Shown here: positions 43,539 through 52,836 of the stretch, in pieces | How the letters are laid out: every line of letters starts with the position of its first letter | How positions within the stretch are numbered: the first letter of the stretch is position 1 | From: Streptomyces africanus | Lineage (GTDB): Bacteria > Actinomycetota > Actinomycetes > Streptomycetales > Streptomycetaceae | Reading direction: 5' to 3' | NCBI RefSeq assembly: GCF_002150735.1 | Contig: NZ_MUKA01000004.1 | Location: 1-64,000, forward strand | Length of the DNA: 64,000 nucleotides | Program-made: the position numbers and the translations under genes | Notes under the pieces: generated by a model | Seen by the model: only the letters and a program-made list of their open reading frames with translations | Database searches by the model: none | Told to the model about the DNA's origin: nothing

Positions 43539-45161
43539 TCAGCGGGTGGCGGAGGTCTCACGGGCGGCCAGGAGCGCGAGGGTGCTGCGGCAGATCTTTC
43601 CGGTGGGCCCGAGAGGCATCTCCCCCACACGCAGCAGGAGTTCGGGGAGCTTGCGGCGTTCGAGGCCGCGCTGGGACTCCAGGAAGACAGCGAGTTCGCT
43701 CAGGTCGGGCACGGGCGCGCCCGGCCTCTCGCGGATGCACGCGCACAGGCGCTCCCCCAGTTCCGGATCGGGCACACCGACGCAGGCCACCTCGGCCACG
43801 GCGGCGTGCGCGGCGAGTTCGCGTTCCACCTCCGCCGGGCTGATGTTGTAGCCGCCTCGTACGACGATCTGCTTGATGCGGCCCAGCACGTGGAGCCTGC
43901 CGTGTTCGTCCAGGAACCCGCGGTCGCCGGTGCGTACCCAGCCGGCCGGAGTGCGGTAGCGGGCGTCCAGTGCGGGATCGGCGACGTAGCACAGCGGTGT
44001 CATGGGGCCTCTGGCACAGATCTCACCGGGCTGTCCGGCCGGCACGGGAGCACCGGTGTCGTCGGTGATGCGGATCCGCGCCACGGCCGGGTCGGGACGT
44101 CCGGTGCCCGTCTCGGGGCCGAGGCCGGTGGCGGCGGTGTGGCAGTTCACGCCGTCGGATGATCCGTAGACGGTGATGACACGGCGGCCGAACCGGGCGC
44201 GGCACGCGGCGGCGGTGGCGTCCGGGAGAACCGCTCCGCTGGACACGACGGCCTGGAGGCCGGTGAAGTCCTCGCTGGGGGCGGGGGGTTGCTCGGCGAT
44301 GCGGTGCAGCATCGTGGGCACGCCGAAGACGTGCGTGGGACGGTGCTCGACGATCATGCGGAGGGCCTCGGCCGGGTCGAAAGACTCCCGCACCAGCAGC
44401 GTGCCGCCGAGTGCGGCGAGGGTCACGGAGGTGCCGCAGGAGCCGAAGGAGGAGGCCAGCGGGACGAGCACGAGGTTGCGCATCGGGCCGTCCCCGGTGT
44501 GCAGGGCGCGGACGTAGGTGGCGCGGCCGCCGGCCATCGCGTTGTGGGAGTAGGCGACCATCTTGGGTTCGGCCTCCGAGCCGGAGGAGACCAGAATCCG
44601 GGCGGGCGCCTCGGGGTCGACGGGGCGCGGAACGAAGGCCCGCCGCGCCGGCACCGCGAGTGACTGCGCGGCCCCATGGCCCTCACCGAAGGTGAACACG
44701 GCTTCGAGGTGGGGGAGGTGAGCGTGTGCCACCGCGTCGGAGGGGTGGGCGACGATGACCGCGCGGGCGCGGGCGCGGGCGAGCAGGCTCGCCGGTCCCC
44801 GGCTGCCGGGCCCCGGCGGATAGGGCAGTGCCACCGCTCCGATCGCGGCGACCGCGAGTTCCGCGGCCACCGCGTCGCGCCCGTTCGGCATCCGTACGGC
44901 GATGATGTCCCGTTCGCCCAGGCCGCGTTCGGCGAGCCGGGCGGCGATGTGCCGCACCCGGGCGTCGAGTTCGGCGTAGTCCGCCGTGCCCGCCGAGTCG
45001 ATGACGGCCGGACGGCCGGGGTGACGCCGTACGTGCCCGGAGAACAGCGTGTACAGGTCGCGGTCGGGGCAGTGGCCCTGTTCGGACCAGGCGCGCCGCA
45101 GCGGGGCCGGCACCAGGTCACGGATCTCGACGCCGGCGTTCGATGTCCATCCGGCCCTCAT
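43539..45161 (-). CDS. Acyl-AMP ligase / acyl-CoA synthetase (ligase 1)
   Basis: A 540-residue class I adenylate-forming enzyme that activates a carboxylic acid as acyl-AMP. The phosphate loop is ILVSSGSEAEPKMVAYSH near residue 172. VYGSSDG near 326, GWVRTGDRGFLDEHGRLHVL near 415 and the hinge GRIKQIVVRGGYNISPAEVE follow. The catalytic lysine is in GPTGKICRSTL near the C-terminus. No carrier-protein domain is attached and none is nearby, so the product is likely a CoA thioester or a free adenylate. The ATG overlaps the CoA-transferase gene (ATGA). Confidence 0.87.
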   Translation of the reverse strand: MRAGWTSNAGVEIRDLVPAPLRRAWSEQGHCPDRDLYTLFSGHVRRHPGRPAVIDSAGTADYAELDARVRHIAARLAERGLGERDIIAVRMPNGRDAVAAELAVAAIGAVALPYPPGPGSRGPASLLARARARAVIVAHPSDAVAHAHLPHLEAVFTFGEGHGAAQSLAVPARRAFVPRPVDPEAPARILVSSGSEAEPKMVAYSHNAMAGGRATYVRALHTGDGPMRNLVLVPLASSFGSCGTSVTLAALGGTLLVRESFDPAEALRMIVEHRPTHVFGVPTMLHRIAEQPPAPSEDFTGLQAVVSSGAVLPDATAAACRARFGRRVITVYGSSDGVNCHTAATGLGPETGTGRPDPAVARIRITDDTGAPVPAGQPGEICARGPMTPLCYVADPALDARYRTPAGWVRTGDRGFLDEHGRLHVLGRIKQIVVRGGYNISPAEVERELAAHAAVAEVACVGVPDPELGERLCACIRERPGAPVPDLSELAVFLESQRGLERRKLPELLLRVGEMPLGPTGKICRSTLALLAARETSATR

Positions 45162-46894
45162 GAGAACTCCCAGGGTGCGAGGGGGGCCGCGTATGCCCCG
45201 ACGGTCAGCGCCGGAGCGAACCGCGGGTCACGGGCCAGGTCCGCGAGGTCGGTGCACACCGGCGTGGCGGCCACGCCCGCTGCCGCCAGCCTGGGCAGCC
45301 AGTGGGCGGTGGGACGGGTCCGGGCCCGGGAGGCGATCGTCTCCGCGCTCGCCGAGGCGCCGAGGCCGAACGCCCGCGTAAGGCGCTCCGGCCGCTCGCG
45401 GGCCCGGGGTCCCAGCGCGATGTAGCCGTCCCGCGTGCGCACCATGCGGCCGGTCGCGGGGGACCGTCCCGGTCCTCGGGGAACGAGGGCGGCGGCGGAG
45501 TACAGGGAGGAGTCCACTCGGCTGCCTCTTCCGGTGCGAAGCCGCGACACGAGTGCCGCCAGTACGCCCTGCGCGCAGACCAGCCCGCCGAGGACGTCGG
45601 TGAGCGTCATCAGGGAGGGCGCGGGCGGCTCGTCCGCGGGCCGCACGGCGGCGGCGAGGCCGCTGTGCGCCTGGACCAGGTAGTCGGTCCCCACGGGTGG
45701 TTCCGGCCCCAGGGCGTCGCCCCAGCCGGATGCCCACGCGTACACCAGCCCGGGGCGCACCGCACCCAGGTCGTCGGCGTCCAGCCCGAGCCGGGCCGCC
45801 TTGCCCGGTGCCCAGTTGTGCAGGAAGACGTCGGCCTCGGCGACGAGGTCACGGACGGCCCGCCGTCCCGCGTCCGTGGTGAAGTCGATCTCCGCGACGG
45901 CTTTGCCCGCGTTGAGGGCGCTGAAGCGGGCCGACGTCGTGCCCGCCATCGGGGGGACGCCGCGCATCGGATCACCGCCGGGCGGTTCGATCCGCACGAC
46001 GTCGGCGCCCAGGAGCCGCAGGACGTGGCCGGCCAGGGGCCCCTGGACGCGTCGCGCCGACTCGACGACCCGCAGTCCCTCCAGGGGCGCCGCGGCCGTA
46101 CGGTCCCTGTCGATCGTGGTGCCGCCCGGCTCCGGAAACGGTGTGAGGGTCCACGGCGGCGTGACCGTGGGCGGCAGCGGGTCGTGCCGTACGGGCAGCA
46201 CGGCGGCGCCCGCCCGGTCCGCCGCCGACCGGATCGTCGTGAACGGCGTACGCCGTGCGGTCGCGGGCAGCGCGCGGGGCAACGCGCAGGTGGCGGTGGC
46301 GAACCGTTGCTGGAACGACCGCCATCCACGACCGGTGTCGGCACGGTCCACGCCGAGCAACCGCCAGAAGTCCAGCCATCGCTCGGCGTCGAGGGCTTCG
46401 AGTTCGAAGCGCACGCCGTCGATGGAGACGAACGGGCAAGCGGCGGGCACGAGTTCCTCCCCTGCGTCGACACGCGACGGCGAGACCTCCGGGTCGGCGC
46501 CGTCGGCCGTCGCCGCCGCGAGGTACTGGGCGAGGGCCAGCAGGGCGGCCTGACCGACCGACGTCCGTACCCGCGTCACATCGGCGCCGCCGGCCCGCGC
46601 GAGGAGTGCCGCGCAGACTCCCTGGGCCGCGAGGACGCCCGCCACCGTGGAGGCGTAGTCGACGGCGAGCGGGGCCGGGCGTCCGGCCGCCCGGCCGTGC
46701 ACGTGCATGATCCCGCAGGCGGCCTGCACGGCCTGCTCGTCGGTCAGGGGGAGGGAGAGCGGGCCCTGCCAGCCGATGTCCCAGGCGATTGTGGCGGTGG
46801 CGGCGTCGCCCACCGAGGCGAGGAGGTGTGCCGCGACCCCGGCGGCCACGGGCACCGTGTCCGGGGCCCCGGTGCGCGGCACGCAGAGCGTCAT
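45158..46894 (-). CDS. CaiB/BaiF CoA-transferase with an extra partial domain
   Basis: A 578-residue family III CoA-transferase. The complete catalytic domain begins near residue 270 (LEGLRVVESARRVQGPLAG, then GADVVRIEPPGGDPMRG). The active-site aspartate lies in GTDYLVQAHSGLAAAVR near residue 420. The first 250 residues resemble the later part of another such domain (CGIMHVHGRAAGRPAPLAVD) but lack the active-site block, so the protein looks like a fusion with a decayed copy. It would transfer CoA between acids, fitting the ligases on both sides. It overlaps both neighbours by ATGA. Confidence 0.84.
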   Translation of the reverse strand: MTLCVPRTGAPDTVPVAAGVAAHLLASVGDAATATIAWDIGWQGPLSLPLTDEQAVQAACGIMHVHGRAAGRPAPLAVDYASTVAGVLAAQGVCAALLARAGGADVTRVRTSVGQAALLALAQYLAAATADGADPEVSPSRVDAGEELVPAACPFVSIDGVRFELEALDAERWLDFWRLLGVDRADTGRGWRSFQQRFATATCALPRALPATARRTPFTTIRSAADRAGAAVLPVRHDPLPPTVTPPWTLTPFPEPGGTTIDRDRTAAAPLEGLRVVESARRVQGPLAGHVLRLLGADVVRIEPPGGDPMRGVPPMAGTTSARFSALNAGKAVAEIDFTTDAGRRAVRDLVAEADVFLHNWAPGKAARLGLDADDLGAVRPGLVYAWASGWGDALGPEPPVGTDYLVQAHSGLAAAVRPADEPPAPSLMTLTDVLGGLVCAQGVLAALVSRLRTGRGSRVDSSLYSAAALVPRGPGRSPATGRMVRTRDGYIALGPRARERPERLTRAFGLGASASAETIASRARTRPTAHWLPRLAAAGVAATPVCTDLADLARDPRFAPALTVGAYAAPLAPWEFS

Positions 46895-47718
46895 CGGGCG
46901 CCTTCCTGCTCGCGGGTACGTGGGCGTCGCCCGTGTACCGAGTAGACGACGCTGGACGCCGCGCAGAACGACGGGTCCCGCATCAGCGCCCGTACGTCCG
47001 TCAGTTGATCCTCGGTCATGCCCGCGGCCAGGAGTTCGTCCCGCAGGTGGTACGTGTGGTTGAGCTGCATGCGCAGGCCCGGCGATCCCGCGGTGCGCAG
47101 CTCGATGCGGGGCCGCGGGTCGATGTCGACGAGCCCCGCGGCACGCATGGCGGCCGGAGCGTTACGGGCCCAGTGGGGGTCTCCCCCACCGGCCCGCATG
47201 ACGGCGCACTTGGCGTCGAGGAAGGCCGTGTAGAGGCGGGCTGACTCCTCGTCCGGGGTGAGCAGGGGCGGTTCGTAGGAGGCGTCGAACTCCTCGATGT
47301 GCAGCCACCCTCCGGGTTTGAGGGCGCGCACCAGTCCGCCGAGGACGGCGAGCCGTTCGGGCAGGTGCTGGAGGACGAGACGGGCGACGACGAGGTCGAA
47401 GGCGGCCTCGGGGAGCGGATCGGTCACCACGTCGTGCTCGACCACGGTCAGGCACGGACCGTCCGGGATGTGGTGGGGTTTGATGTCGGTGGCCACGACC
47501 TCGCCGGTGGGAGCGACGCGTTCGGCGAGCCACCGTGCCACGCTTCCGCTCCCGGAGCCGATGTCCAGGCACCGCCAGCCGGTGGTGACTCCGGTCTCGG
47601 CGAGCCTGTCGAAGGTCATCGTGTCGTACGCGTCGGTGAGGCAGCGGTGCAGCTCGTCGCTGTGCACGCTGTCGTTGTCGAAGACGTAGCCCGGGGCCGG
47701 GCCCTGGCTCTCGCGCAT
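46891..47718 (-). CDS. SAM-dependent methyltransferase
   Basis: A 275-residue class I methyltransferase with motif I CLDIGSGSGSVARWLAERV near residue 51, VVATDIKPHHIP after it, and LVVARLVLQHLPERLAVLG near residue 110, the usual methyltransferase-11/25 pattern. The ATG follows GGGAGACG; an upstream extension of the frame lacks a start site. It overlaps the CoA-transferase gene by ATGA. It may methylate an oxygen, nitrogen or carbon of the pathway intermediate; sequence alone does not say which. Confidence 0.85.
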   Translation of the reverse strand: MRESQGPAPGYVFDNDSVHSDELHRCLTDAYDTMTFDRLAETGVTTGWRCLDIGSGSGSVARWLAERVAPTGEVVATDIKPHHIPDGPCLTVVEHDVVTDPLPEAAFDLVVARLVLQHLPERLAVLGGLVRALKPGGWLHIEEFDASYEPPLLTPDEESARLYTAFLDAKCAVMRAGGGDPHWARNAPAAMRAAGLVDIDPRPRIELRTAGSPGLRMQLNHTYHLRDELLAAGMTEDQLTDVRALMRDPSFCAASSVVYSVHGRRPRTREQEGAR

Positions 47719-47741
47719 GGCGTCTCCCTCTCGTCCCGGTC

Positions 47742-49334
47742 TCAGGTCCACCGGCCGGAGCCGTAGGTGTCGGCCCGTCCGGTGAGGCGGTGCAGCAGCT
47801 CCCCGCGCCGCACCTTGCCGGTGCCGGTACGTGGTACCTCGTCCCAGGTGAGTGCGACCGGGTCGCGCAGCGGCGGCAGGTCGCGCACCGCCTCCTTCCA
47901 CCGGGCCCGGTCCACCTCGCCGTCGGCGGTGACCACGACGGGCAGCGGGTCCCGGCCCGGCTCGGCGAGGACGACGCACTCCATGGCCTGCGGCAGCCGG
48001 TCCTCCAGGAGGTCCTCGGTCCGCAGGCAGCTGAGCTGCGCGGCGCGGTCCACCTCGCGGTCGAGCAGCTCGATGCTGCCGTCACGGTTGCGGGCACCGA
48101 TGTCGCCGGTGTTCCACCAGCCGCCGTGGCGCTTGGCCGACCAGCGCTCCTCCTCGCCGACGTAGCCCAGGGCACAGGCGGCGGTCCTGGCAAGCACCAG
48201 GCCCGCCTGTCCCCTCGGCAGGGGCCGGTGCGTGTCGGGATCGACCACGCGCAGCCGCGTCTTGACGGGCACCGGACGTCCGAGGTTCCGGCTTCCGGCG
48301 CCGTCCGGCGCCCGGCGGACGGAGCGCCGGGTGTGGAAGCGGAAGGTCAGCGGTCCCGTCTCGGTCTGCCCCCACCCTTCCATCCACACGGGGCTGCGGT
48401 GCCGGCTCGCCCCGAGATAGGCACGGACGGTGGGGGGATGGACGGCGTCGTACGTGCTGATGACCATGCGGACGCGCCGGAACGGGTTGTCCAGTCCCTC
48501 GGTCAGCGGCAGGAGGCGCACGAACGAGGCGGGCAGCGCCTCCAGGACGGTCGGCGGATGGGCGCGCAGCACGGGGTCGGCGAGGTTCGGGTCCTGTGTG
48601 GTGATGATCGAGATCGCGGAGGGGCCCATGCACAGGGCGCTCGCGGTCCAGCAGAACGTCCTGCCGTGGGCGAAGGCGCTCGCGTTGGCGAGGACGTCGC
48701 CGCGTCGCAGGCCGATCCGCGGCAACCGCACGCTCTCGAACCGCGCCAGTTTCCCGACGATCGTCCGGGTGGAGTGCACCACCAGCTTGGGCACACCGGT
48801 GGTGCCCGACGTGTGGTGGATCACCAGGGGCTCGTCGTCGTGGCGGCGGTGCGGCCCGGGAGCGGTGTGTCCGCGTACGTCGTCCATGCCCAGCGCCCCC
48901 GGCACGGCGCCGTCCAGCACCAGGGTGGCCCGGGCCGCCGAGGCCAGGTCGGTGCCTTCCTTCCGGCCGCGTCGCAGCACCTGTGCCGTCGTGACGAGGA
49001 GAGCGGGGCCGAGCCGGGCCAGCAGTGTCCCCAGCGTCTTCGCGGACAGGTGCGCGGACAGCTGCGCGGGGACGGCGCCGACGCGTACGGCGGCGCAGGC
49101 CAGCAGGTCGTAGTCCCAGTGGTTGTCCTTGACGATCGCCACCCGGTCGCCGGGGCCGGCCCCTGCGGCGGCCAGCCAGCCGGCCGCCTCCCGTACGAGT
49201 GCGGCCAGTTGCGGCAGCGTGTGGTGGGGGCGGGCGTCCGCGTCGATGTCGAACGGACGGTCCAGGTGGACGCGCGTGCCGAGCTGCCGCTCGGCGCACT
49301 CGTCGAACAGGACGCCCATGTCGTGGGGTTTCAC
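47742..49334 (-). CDS. Acyl-AMP ligase / acyl-CoA synthetase (ligase 2)
   Basis: A 530-residue class I adenylate-forming enzyme. The phosphate loop is IHHTSGTTGVPKLVVHST near residue 173, and MEGWGQTETGPLTF and GWWNTGDIGARNRDGSIEL are the later core motifs. GTGTGKVRRGELL holds the C-terminal lysine. After LLDREVDRA the usual hinge (IKxxGxxV-type) is replaced by AQLSCLRTEDLLEDRLPQ, a departure from ligase 1 that could alter specificity. GTG start overlaps the upstream FAD-enzyme stop. Neither ligase has a carrier domain. Confidence 0.86.
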   Translation of the reverse strand: MKPHDMGVLFDECAERQLGTRVHLDRPFDIDADARPHHTLPQLAALVREAAGWLAAAGAGPGDRVAIVKDNHWDYDLLACAAVRVGAVPAQLSAHLSAKTLGTLLARLGPALLVTTAQVLRRGRKEGTDLASAARATLVLDGAVPGALGMDDVRGHTAPGPHRRHDDEPLVIHHTSGTTGVPKLVVHSTRTIVGKLARFESVRLPRIGLRRGDVLANASAFAHGRTFCWTASALCMGPSAISIITTQDPNLADPVLRAHPPTVLEALPASFVRLLPLTEGLDNPFRRVRMVISTYDAVHPPTVRAYLGASRHRSPVWMEGWGQTETGPLTFRFHTRRSVRRAPDGAGSRNLGRPVPVKTRLRVVDPDTHRPLPRGQAGLVLARTAACALGYVGEEERWSAKRHGGWWNTGDIGARNRDGSIELLDREVDRAAQLSCLRTEDLLEDRLPQAMECVVLAEPGRDPLPVVVTADGEVDRARWKEAVRDLPPLRDPVALTWDEVPRTGTGKVRRGELLHRLTGRADTYGSGRWT

Positions 49335-50710
49335 GAGACGTTCTCCTCGGTGGGGCGAGCGGCGGGGCGGGTCCGTCCGAGGGTCCGCGGCGGCCGCAGC
49401 CGGCTGAGGACGCGCGAGGCCGCGAGGGCGCCCGCGCGTACGGCGCCTTCGCTGGCCGGCCGCAGCATCACCCAGTCACCGGCGTACTCGACCGGCCGTG
49501 CGGCACGCGCCATGAACCGGCCTCGTCGGCGCAGGGCCTCGGGAGTCGCCTCGGGCAGGCCGTGGGGGAATGCGTGCACGAACTGGCGTCCGGCGGCGGC
49601 CTGCAGACCGGGGACGTAGCGGGTGGCCGCCCGCACGAGCCGGTCGGCGGTCTGCCGCTCCGGCGCGGTCAGCAGGTCGGGAATGCCCCGGGCGTCGGCC
49701 ATCAGGGTCAGCAGTCCCTTGCCGGCGGGCGCCCGGTCCGGGTGCTTGGCGTGGTCCACGATGATCGCGGAGAGCACGTCGTCCTCGGCATCGGGCGTCA
49801 GCAGGACGTACAGCGGCGTGCGGGACGGGGGCGCGAGCGGCCGGTCCAGCAGGCAGCTGACCTTGAGGGTGGGCGTGAAGGTGCAGGCCGACAGGAACGG
49901 AAGCTCGTCGGCGGGGGCGTTGGCGTGCAGGCGCGCCGCGACCGGGGCGGGCACGCACAGGACGACCGAGCGCGCCGTGACGCTGTCGTTCCCGACGCGC
50001 AGCCGCGCGCGGCCTTCCTCGGTGACGACCTCGTGCACCTGTGCGCCGGTGACCACGTCGAGTCCCTCGGCCAGCCGCCGGGCGAGCAGGTCCATGCCGT
50101 CGCGGTACGTCCGCCAGCCGGCGGCGGGGCCCACCTCCAGGAGCAGGCTGAGCATCGGTGCGACGGCGGAGCGTGCCGTGTCCCAGCCGAAGAAGCTTCC
50201 GGCGACCGGCTGCAGCAGGTAGTCGTGCACGTCGCTGTGGTACCGGCGGGCGAACTCCCTGACCGTCAGGGCCCCTGCCGGGGTGCGTTCGGGGTGGTCG
50301 GCGTCGAACTTCCGGCGGTGCGCTCCCGTCCAGGCCAGGAGCCGGGCGAGGTCGATCCGGGCACGGGGGGAGAGCCCCGCCCCGGTGAGCACCGCGGCGG
50401 GGTCCGCCACGCCGGGGTGGGCCCGTCCGCCGCGCCACACCGCGACGGACCTGCCGATGCGCGGCACGTCGCCTCGCGGCACGCCCAGCCGCGCCAGCAG
50501 CTCCCAGGTCGCGCGGTAGCCCTGCTCCGAGATCTGTTCGGCACCCTCGTCGATGGTGTATCCGGCATGCCGGAAGCTGCGCATCCTCCCACCGACGTGC
50601 TCGTGCTGTTCGTAGACCCGGACCTCCAGGCCCGCGCGCCGCAGTTCGTGCGCGGTGGTCAGTCCGGCCATGCCCGCGCCGACCACGGCCACGTCGAGAT
50701 CAGGGCTCAT
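49331..50710 (-). CDS. FAD-dependent amine-oxidase/protoporphyrinogen-oxidase-like oxidoreductase
   Basis: A 459-residue flavoprotein of the amine oxidase superfamily. The N-terminal FAD site is VVGAGMAGLTTAHELRRAG, with EQHEHVGGRMRSF (the RMR motif) after it. The C-terminal FAD block is EYAGDWVMLRPASEGAVRAG, where a typical GD-containing loop meets the flavin. HemY/phytoene-desaturase-type enzymes share this layout. It overlaps the UbiA gene (ATGA), so it may oxidise or reduce an isoprenoid or aromatic product of that enzyme. The precise reaction is unknown. Confidence 0.84.
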   Translation of the reverse strand: MSPDLDVAVVGAGMAGLTTAHELRRAGLEVRVYEQHEHVGGRMRSFRHAGYTIDEGAEQISEQGYRATWELLARLGVPRGDVPRIGRSVAVWRGGRAHPGVADPAAVLTGAGLSPRARIDLARLLAWTGAHRRKFDADHPERTPAGALTVREFARRYHSDVHDYLLQPVAGSFFGWDTARSAVAPMLSLLLEVGPAAGWRTYRDGMDLLARRLAEGLDVVTGAQVHEVVTEEGRARLRVGNDSVTARSVVLCVPAPVAARLHANAPADELPFLSACTFTPTLKVSCLLDRPLAPPSRTPLYVLLTPDAEDDVLSAIIVDHAKHPDRAPAGKGLLTLMADARGIPDLLTAPERQTADRLVRAATRYVPGLQAAAGRQFVHAFPHGLPEATPEALRRRGRFMARAARPVEYAGDWVMLRPASEGAVRAGALAASRVLSRLRPPRTLGRTRPAARPTEENVS

Positions 50711-51684
50711 CCGGTGGCCCCCGCGCCGACGATCAGGTTGGCCGTGATCAGCAGCACGGTGCCGGCCCGGTGCGCGGGGAAACCGAGCTTGCGGGCGCGC
50801 ATGATGTCCCCCTGCCGGAAGCCGGTGCGGTACTGCCGCACACGCAGCGCGGTGACGGGCAGCATCAGGAACACGAACCACCACGGGGCGATCCCGACGG
50901 CGGAGGCGACGGCGCCGGTCAGGAATTCCGCCGCGGACAGCGCCCCGATGAAGACGGCGTTGCCCTTCGGCGACACCAGGCACGCCACGGTGCGACGCCC
51001 GACGGCCCGGTCGCCGGGGATGTCGTTGGTGTTGGAGTACACGCCGAACAGCAGCGGTCCGCAGCCGAAGAGCACCCCTTGCACGAGTACGAACCCGGAG
51101 AAGTGGCCGGCCGCGAGCCCGTACGCGCCCAACACCAGGGCCGCGCCCAGCCCGGCGAGGAAGATCTCCTGGAAGCCGTGGTAGCTGATCTTCAGCCCGT
51201 AGGAGTACTGGACGGAGACCACGAACAGCACCGCGATCAGCACCAGGGCCCACAGGGGCCGGTGCGGGGCGGTCGCCACCGCGGCGCCCCACAGGGCGGC
51301 GCCGGCGGCGGCGGTGGCGTACCCGAAACCGAGCGCTTCGCGCAGGGTCAGGGTTCCCGCCACGAGCGGCTTGCGCAGCTTGTTGCGCAGGGGGTCGTCC
51401 GGTCCGTAGTTCGCGGCGTCGCTGCCGTCGCGATAACCGGTCACGTCGTCGAGGGCGACCATCGCCACGATGACGCAGACCGCGCCGGCGAGGAACAGGG
51501 TGAGCGTCACGATCGTCGCGGGCCGCAGACCGGAGACGGGCAGCAGGACCGCGGACAGTGCCACGGCGACGCTCGGGTAGTAGTCGTAGACGTCGAGTTT
51601 GCCCAGCCGGGCATAGCTGCGCAGCTTGCTCTCGGGACGTGCCGTGCCGGCGGGGTACGGTCCGGCCTCGGTGCGGGTCGTCAT
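50707..51684 (-). CDS. UbiA-family prenyltransferase
   Basis: A 325-residue membrane protein with about eight or nine helices. Both aspartate-rich motifs that bind the magnesium-diphosphate are present: DDVTGYRDGSD near residue 78 and NTNDIPGDRAVGRRT near residue 218. Relatives attach prenyl chains to aromatic acids, quinones or sugars, and some cyclise terpenes. No polyprenyl synthase is in the window, so chains would come from primary metabolism. AAGGAG precedes its ATG. It begins a coupled group with the FAD enzyme and ligase 2 downstream. Confidence 0.88.
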   Translation of the reverse strand: MTTRTEAGPYPAGTARPESKLRSYARLGKLDVYDYYPSVAVALSAVLLPVSGLRPATIVTLTLFLAGAVCVIVAMVALDDVTGYRDGSDAANYGPDDPLRNKLRKPLVAGTLTLREALGFGYATAAAGAALWGAAVATAPHRPLWALVLIAVLFVVSVQYSYGLKISYHGFQEIFLAGLGAALVLGAYGLAAGHFSGFVLVQGVLFGCGPLLFGVYSNTNDIPGDRAVGRRTVACLVSPKGNAVFIGALSAAEFLTGAVASAVGIAPWWFVFLMLPVTALRVRQYRTGFRQGDIMRARKLGFPAHRAGTVLLITANLIVGAGATG

Positions 51685-51711
51685 CTGCTCCGCTCCTTCA
51701 GGTGGGTTCGG

Positions 51712-52836
51712 TCAGCGGCTGCCGCTCAGCCCGGCGTAGGCGCAGACCGTGTCCGCGATGTGCTCCACCTGGGCGTCGGTGAGGCGCGGGTGGACCGGGA
51801 TGGCCAGTTGGCACCGGCTGGCGCTCTCCGCGTGCGGCCAGCTCCGGCCGGCGGGCGCGAACCGGGTGAACGCGGCCTGGTGCGGCAGCGGGAGGGGGTA
51901 GTAGACGTGGCTCTCGACTCCGCGCTCGGCCAGGTACCGCCGCAGTGCGTCCCGCTCCTCGACGAGCAGCGAGTACACGTAGAAGCACCGGCCGTCGCGG
52001 CCCGGCGGCGGGGGCAGCACACCGCGCTCGGCGAGCGGTGTGAAGCGGTCGGTGTAGTAGTCGGCGATGCGGGCCCGGCGTTCCAGCAGTCCGGGAAAGG
52101 CGGGGAGCCGGTGGAGCTGGAAGGCGGCGAGCACTTCGTCGAACCGGCTGTTGTAGCCGGTGCGCGGGTAGACGAAGCGCTCACTCTGCCCGTGGTTGCG
52201 CAACGACCTGACCGCGTCGGCGAGTTCGGGGTTCGTGGTGACGACGGCGCCGCCCTCGCCGGCCGTTCCGAAGGTCTTGACCTGGACGAAGGAGAACACT
52301 CCGGCCTCGCCCCACGTCCCGGCGGGGCGGCCGTCGAGAATGCCGCCCTGCGCGACGGCCGAGTCCTCGACGAGGCGCACGCCGTGACGCCGGGCGATCT
52401 CGCTCATGCGGGGCATGTCGGCCATCACCGAGAACATGTGCGCGGGCATGATCGCTCTGGTCCGGTCGGTGATCGCCCGCTCCACCTCGTCGGGGTCGGC
52501 CACCATCGTCCACGGGTCGACGTCCGCGAAGACCGGCGTCGCCCCCAGCCCTGCCACGGTGTTGGCCAGCGGAGCACACCCGTAGGCCGGTACGACCACC
52601 TCGTCGCCGGGTCCGACGCCCATGGCGTGCAGGACGAGGGTCAGCGCGGACGTGCCACTGGAGCAGGCCACCACGTCGGCCCCGCCGAGCGAGTCGCGCA
52701 GGGCCTCCTCGAAACGGGCCGTGTACTCGCCGAGCAGGAACTTCTGCTGCGATGCCGTGCCGATGTCGTGGACGAGATCCAAGAGCAGCTGCCGGTCGTC
52801 CTCGAAGAGGTCCGGGGCGAAGAACGGAACCGTCAC
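51712..52836 (-). CDS. DegT/DnrJ/EryC1-type sugar aminotransferase (1)
   Basis: A 374-residue PLP enzyme that aminates keto sugars. The PLP lysine is Lys187 in SFVQVKTFGTAGEGGAV. Other family blocks are SSGTSALTLVLHAMG near residue 60, VVVPAYGCAP near 85 and VEDSAVAQGG near 156. GTG start with GAGGAGG; its first codons overlap the stop of the upstream aminotransferase gene. It carries C87 in the PAYGCAP loop, where PAF/YT is usual, so the specificity may be unusual. It has only family-level resemblance to the next aminotransferase. Confidence 0.88.
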   Translation of the reverse strand: MTVPFFAPDLFEDDRQLLLDLVHDIGTASQQKFLLGEYTARFEEALRDSLGGADVVACSSGTSALTLVLHAMGVGPGDEVVVPAYGCAPLANTVAGLGATPVFADVDPWTMVADPDEVERAITDRTRAIMPAHMFSVMADMPRMSEIARRHGVRLVEDSAVAQGGILDGRPAGTWGEAGVFSFVQVKTFGTAGEGGAVVTTNPELADAVRSLRNHGQSERFVYPRTGYNSRFDEVLAAFQLHRLPAFPGLLERRARIADYYTDRFTPLAERGVLPPPPGRDGRCFYVYSLLVEERDALRRYLAERGVESHVYYPLPLPHQAAFTRFAPAGRSWPHAESASRCQLAIPVHPRLTDAQVEHIADTVCAYAGLSGSR

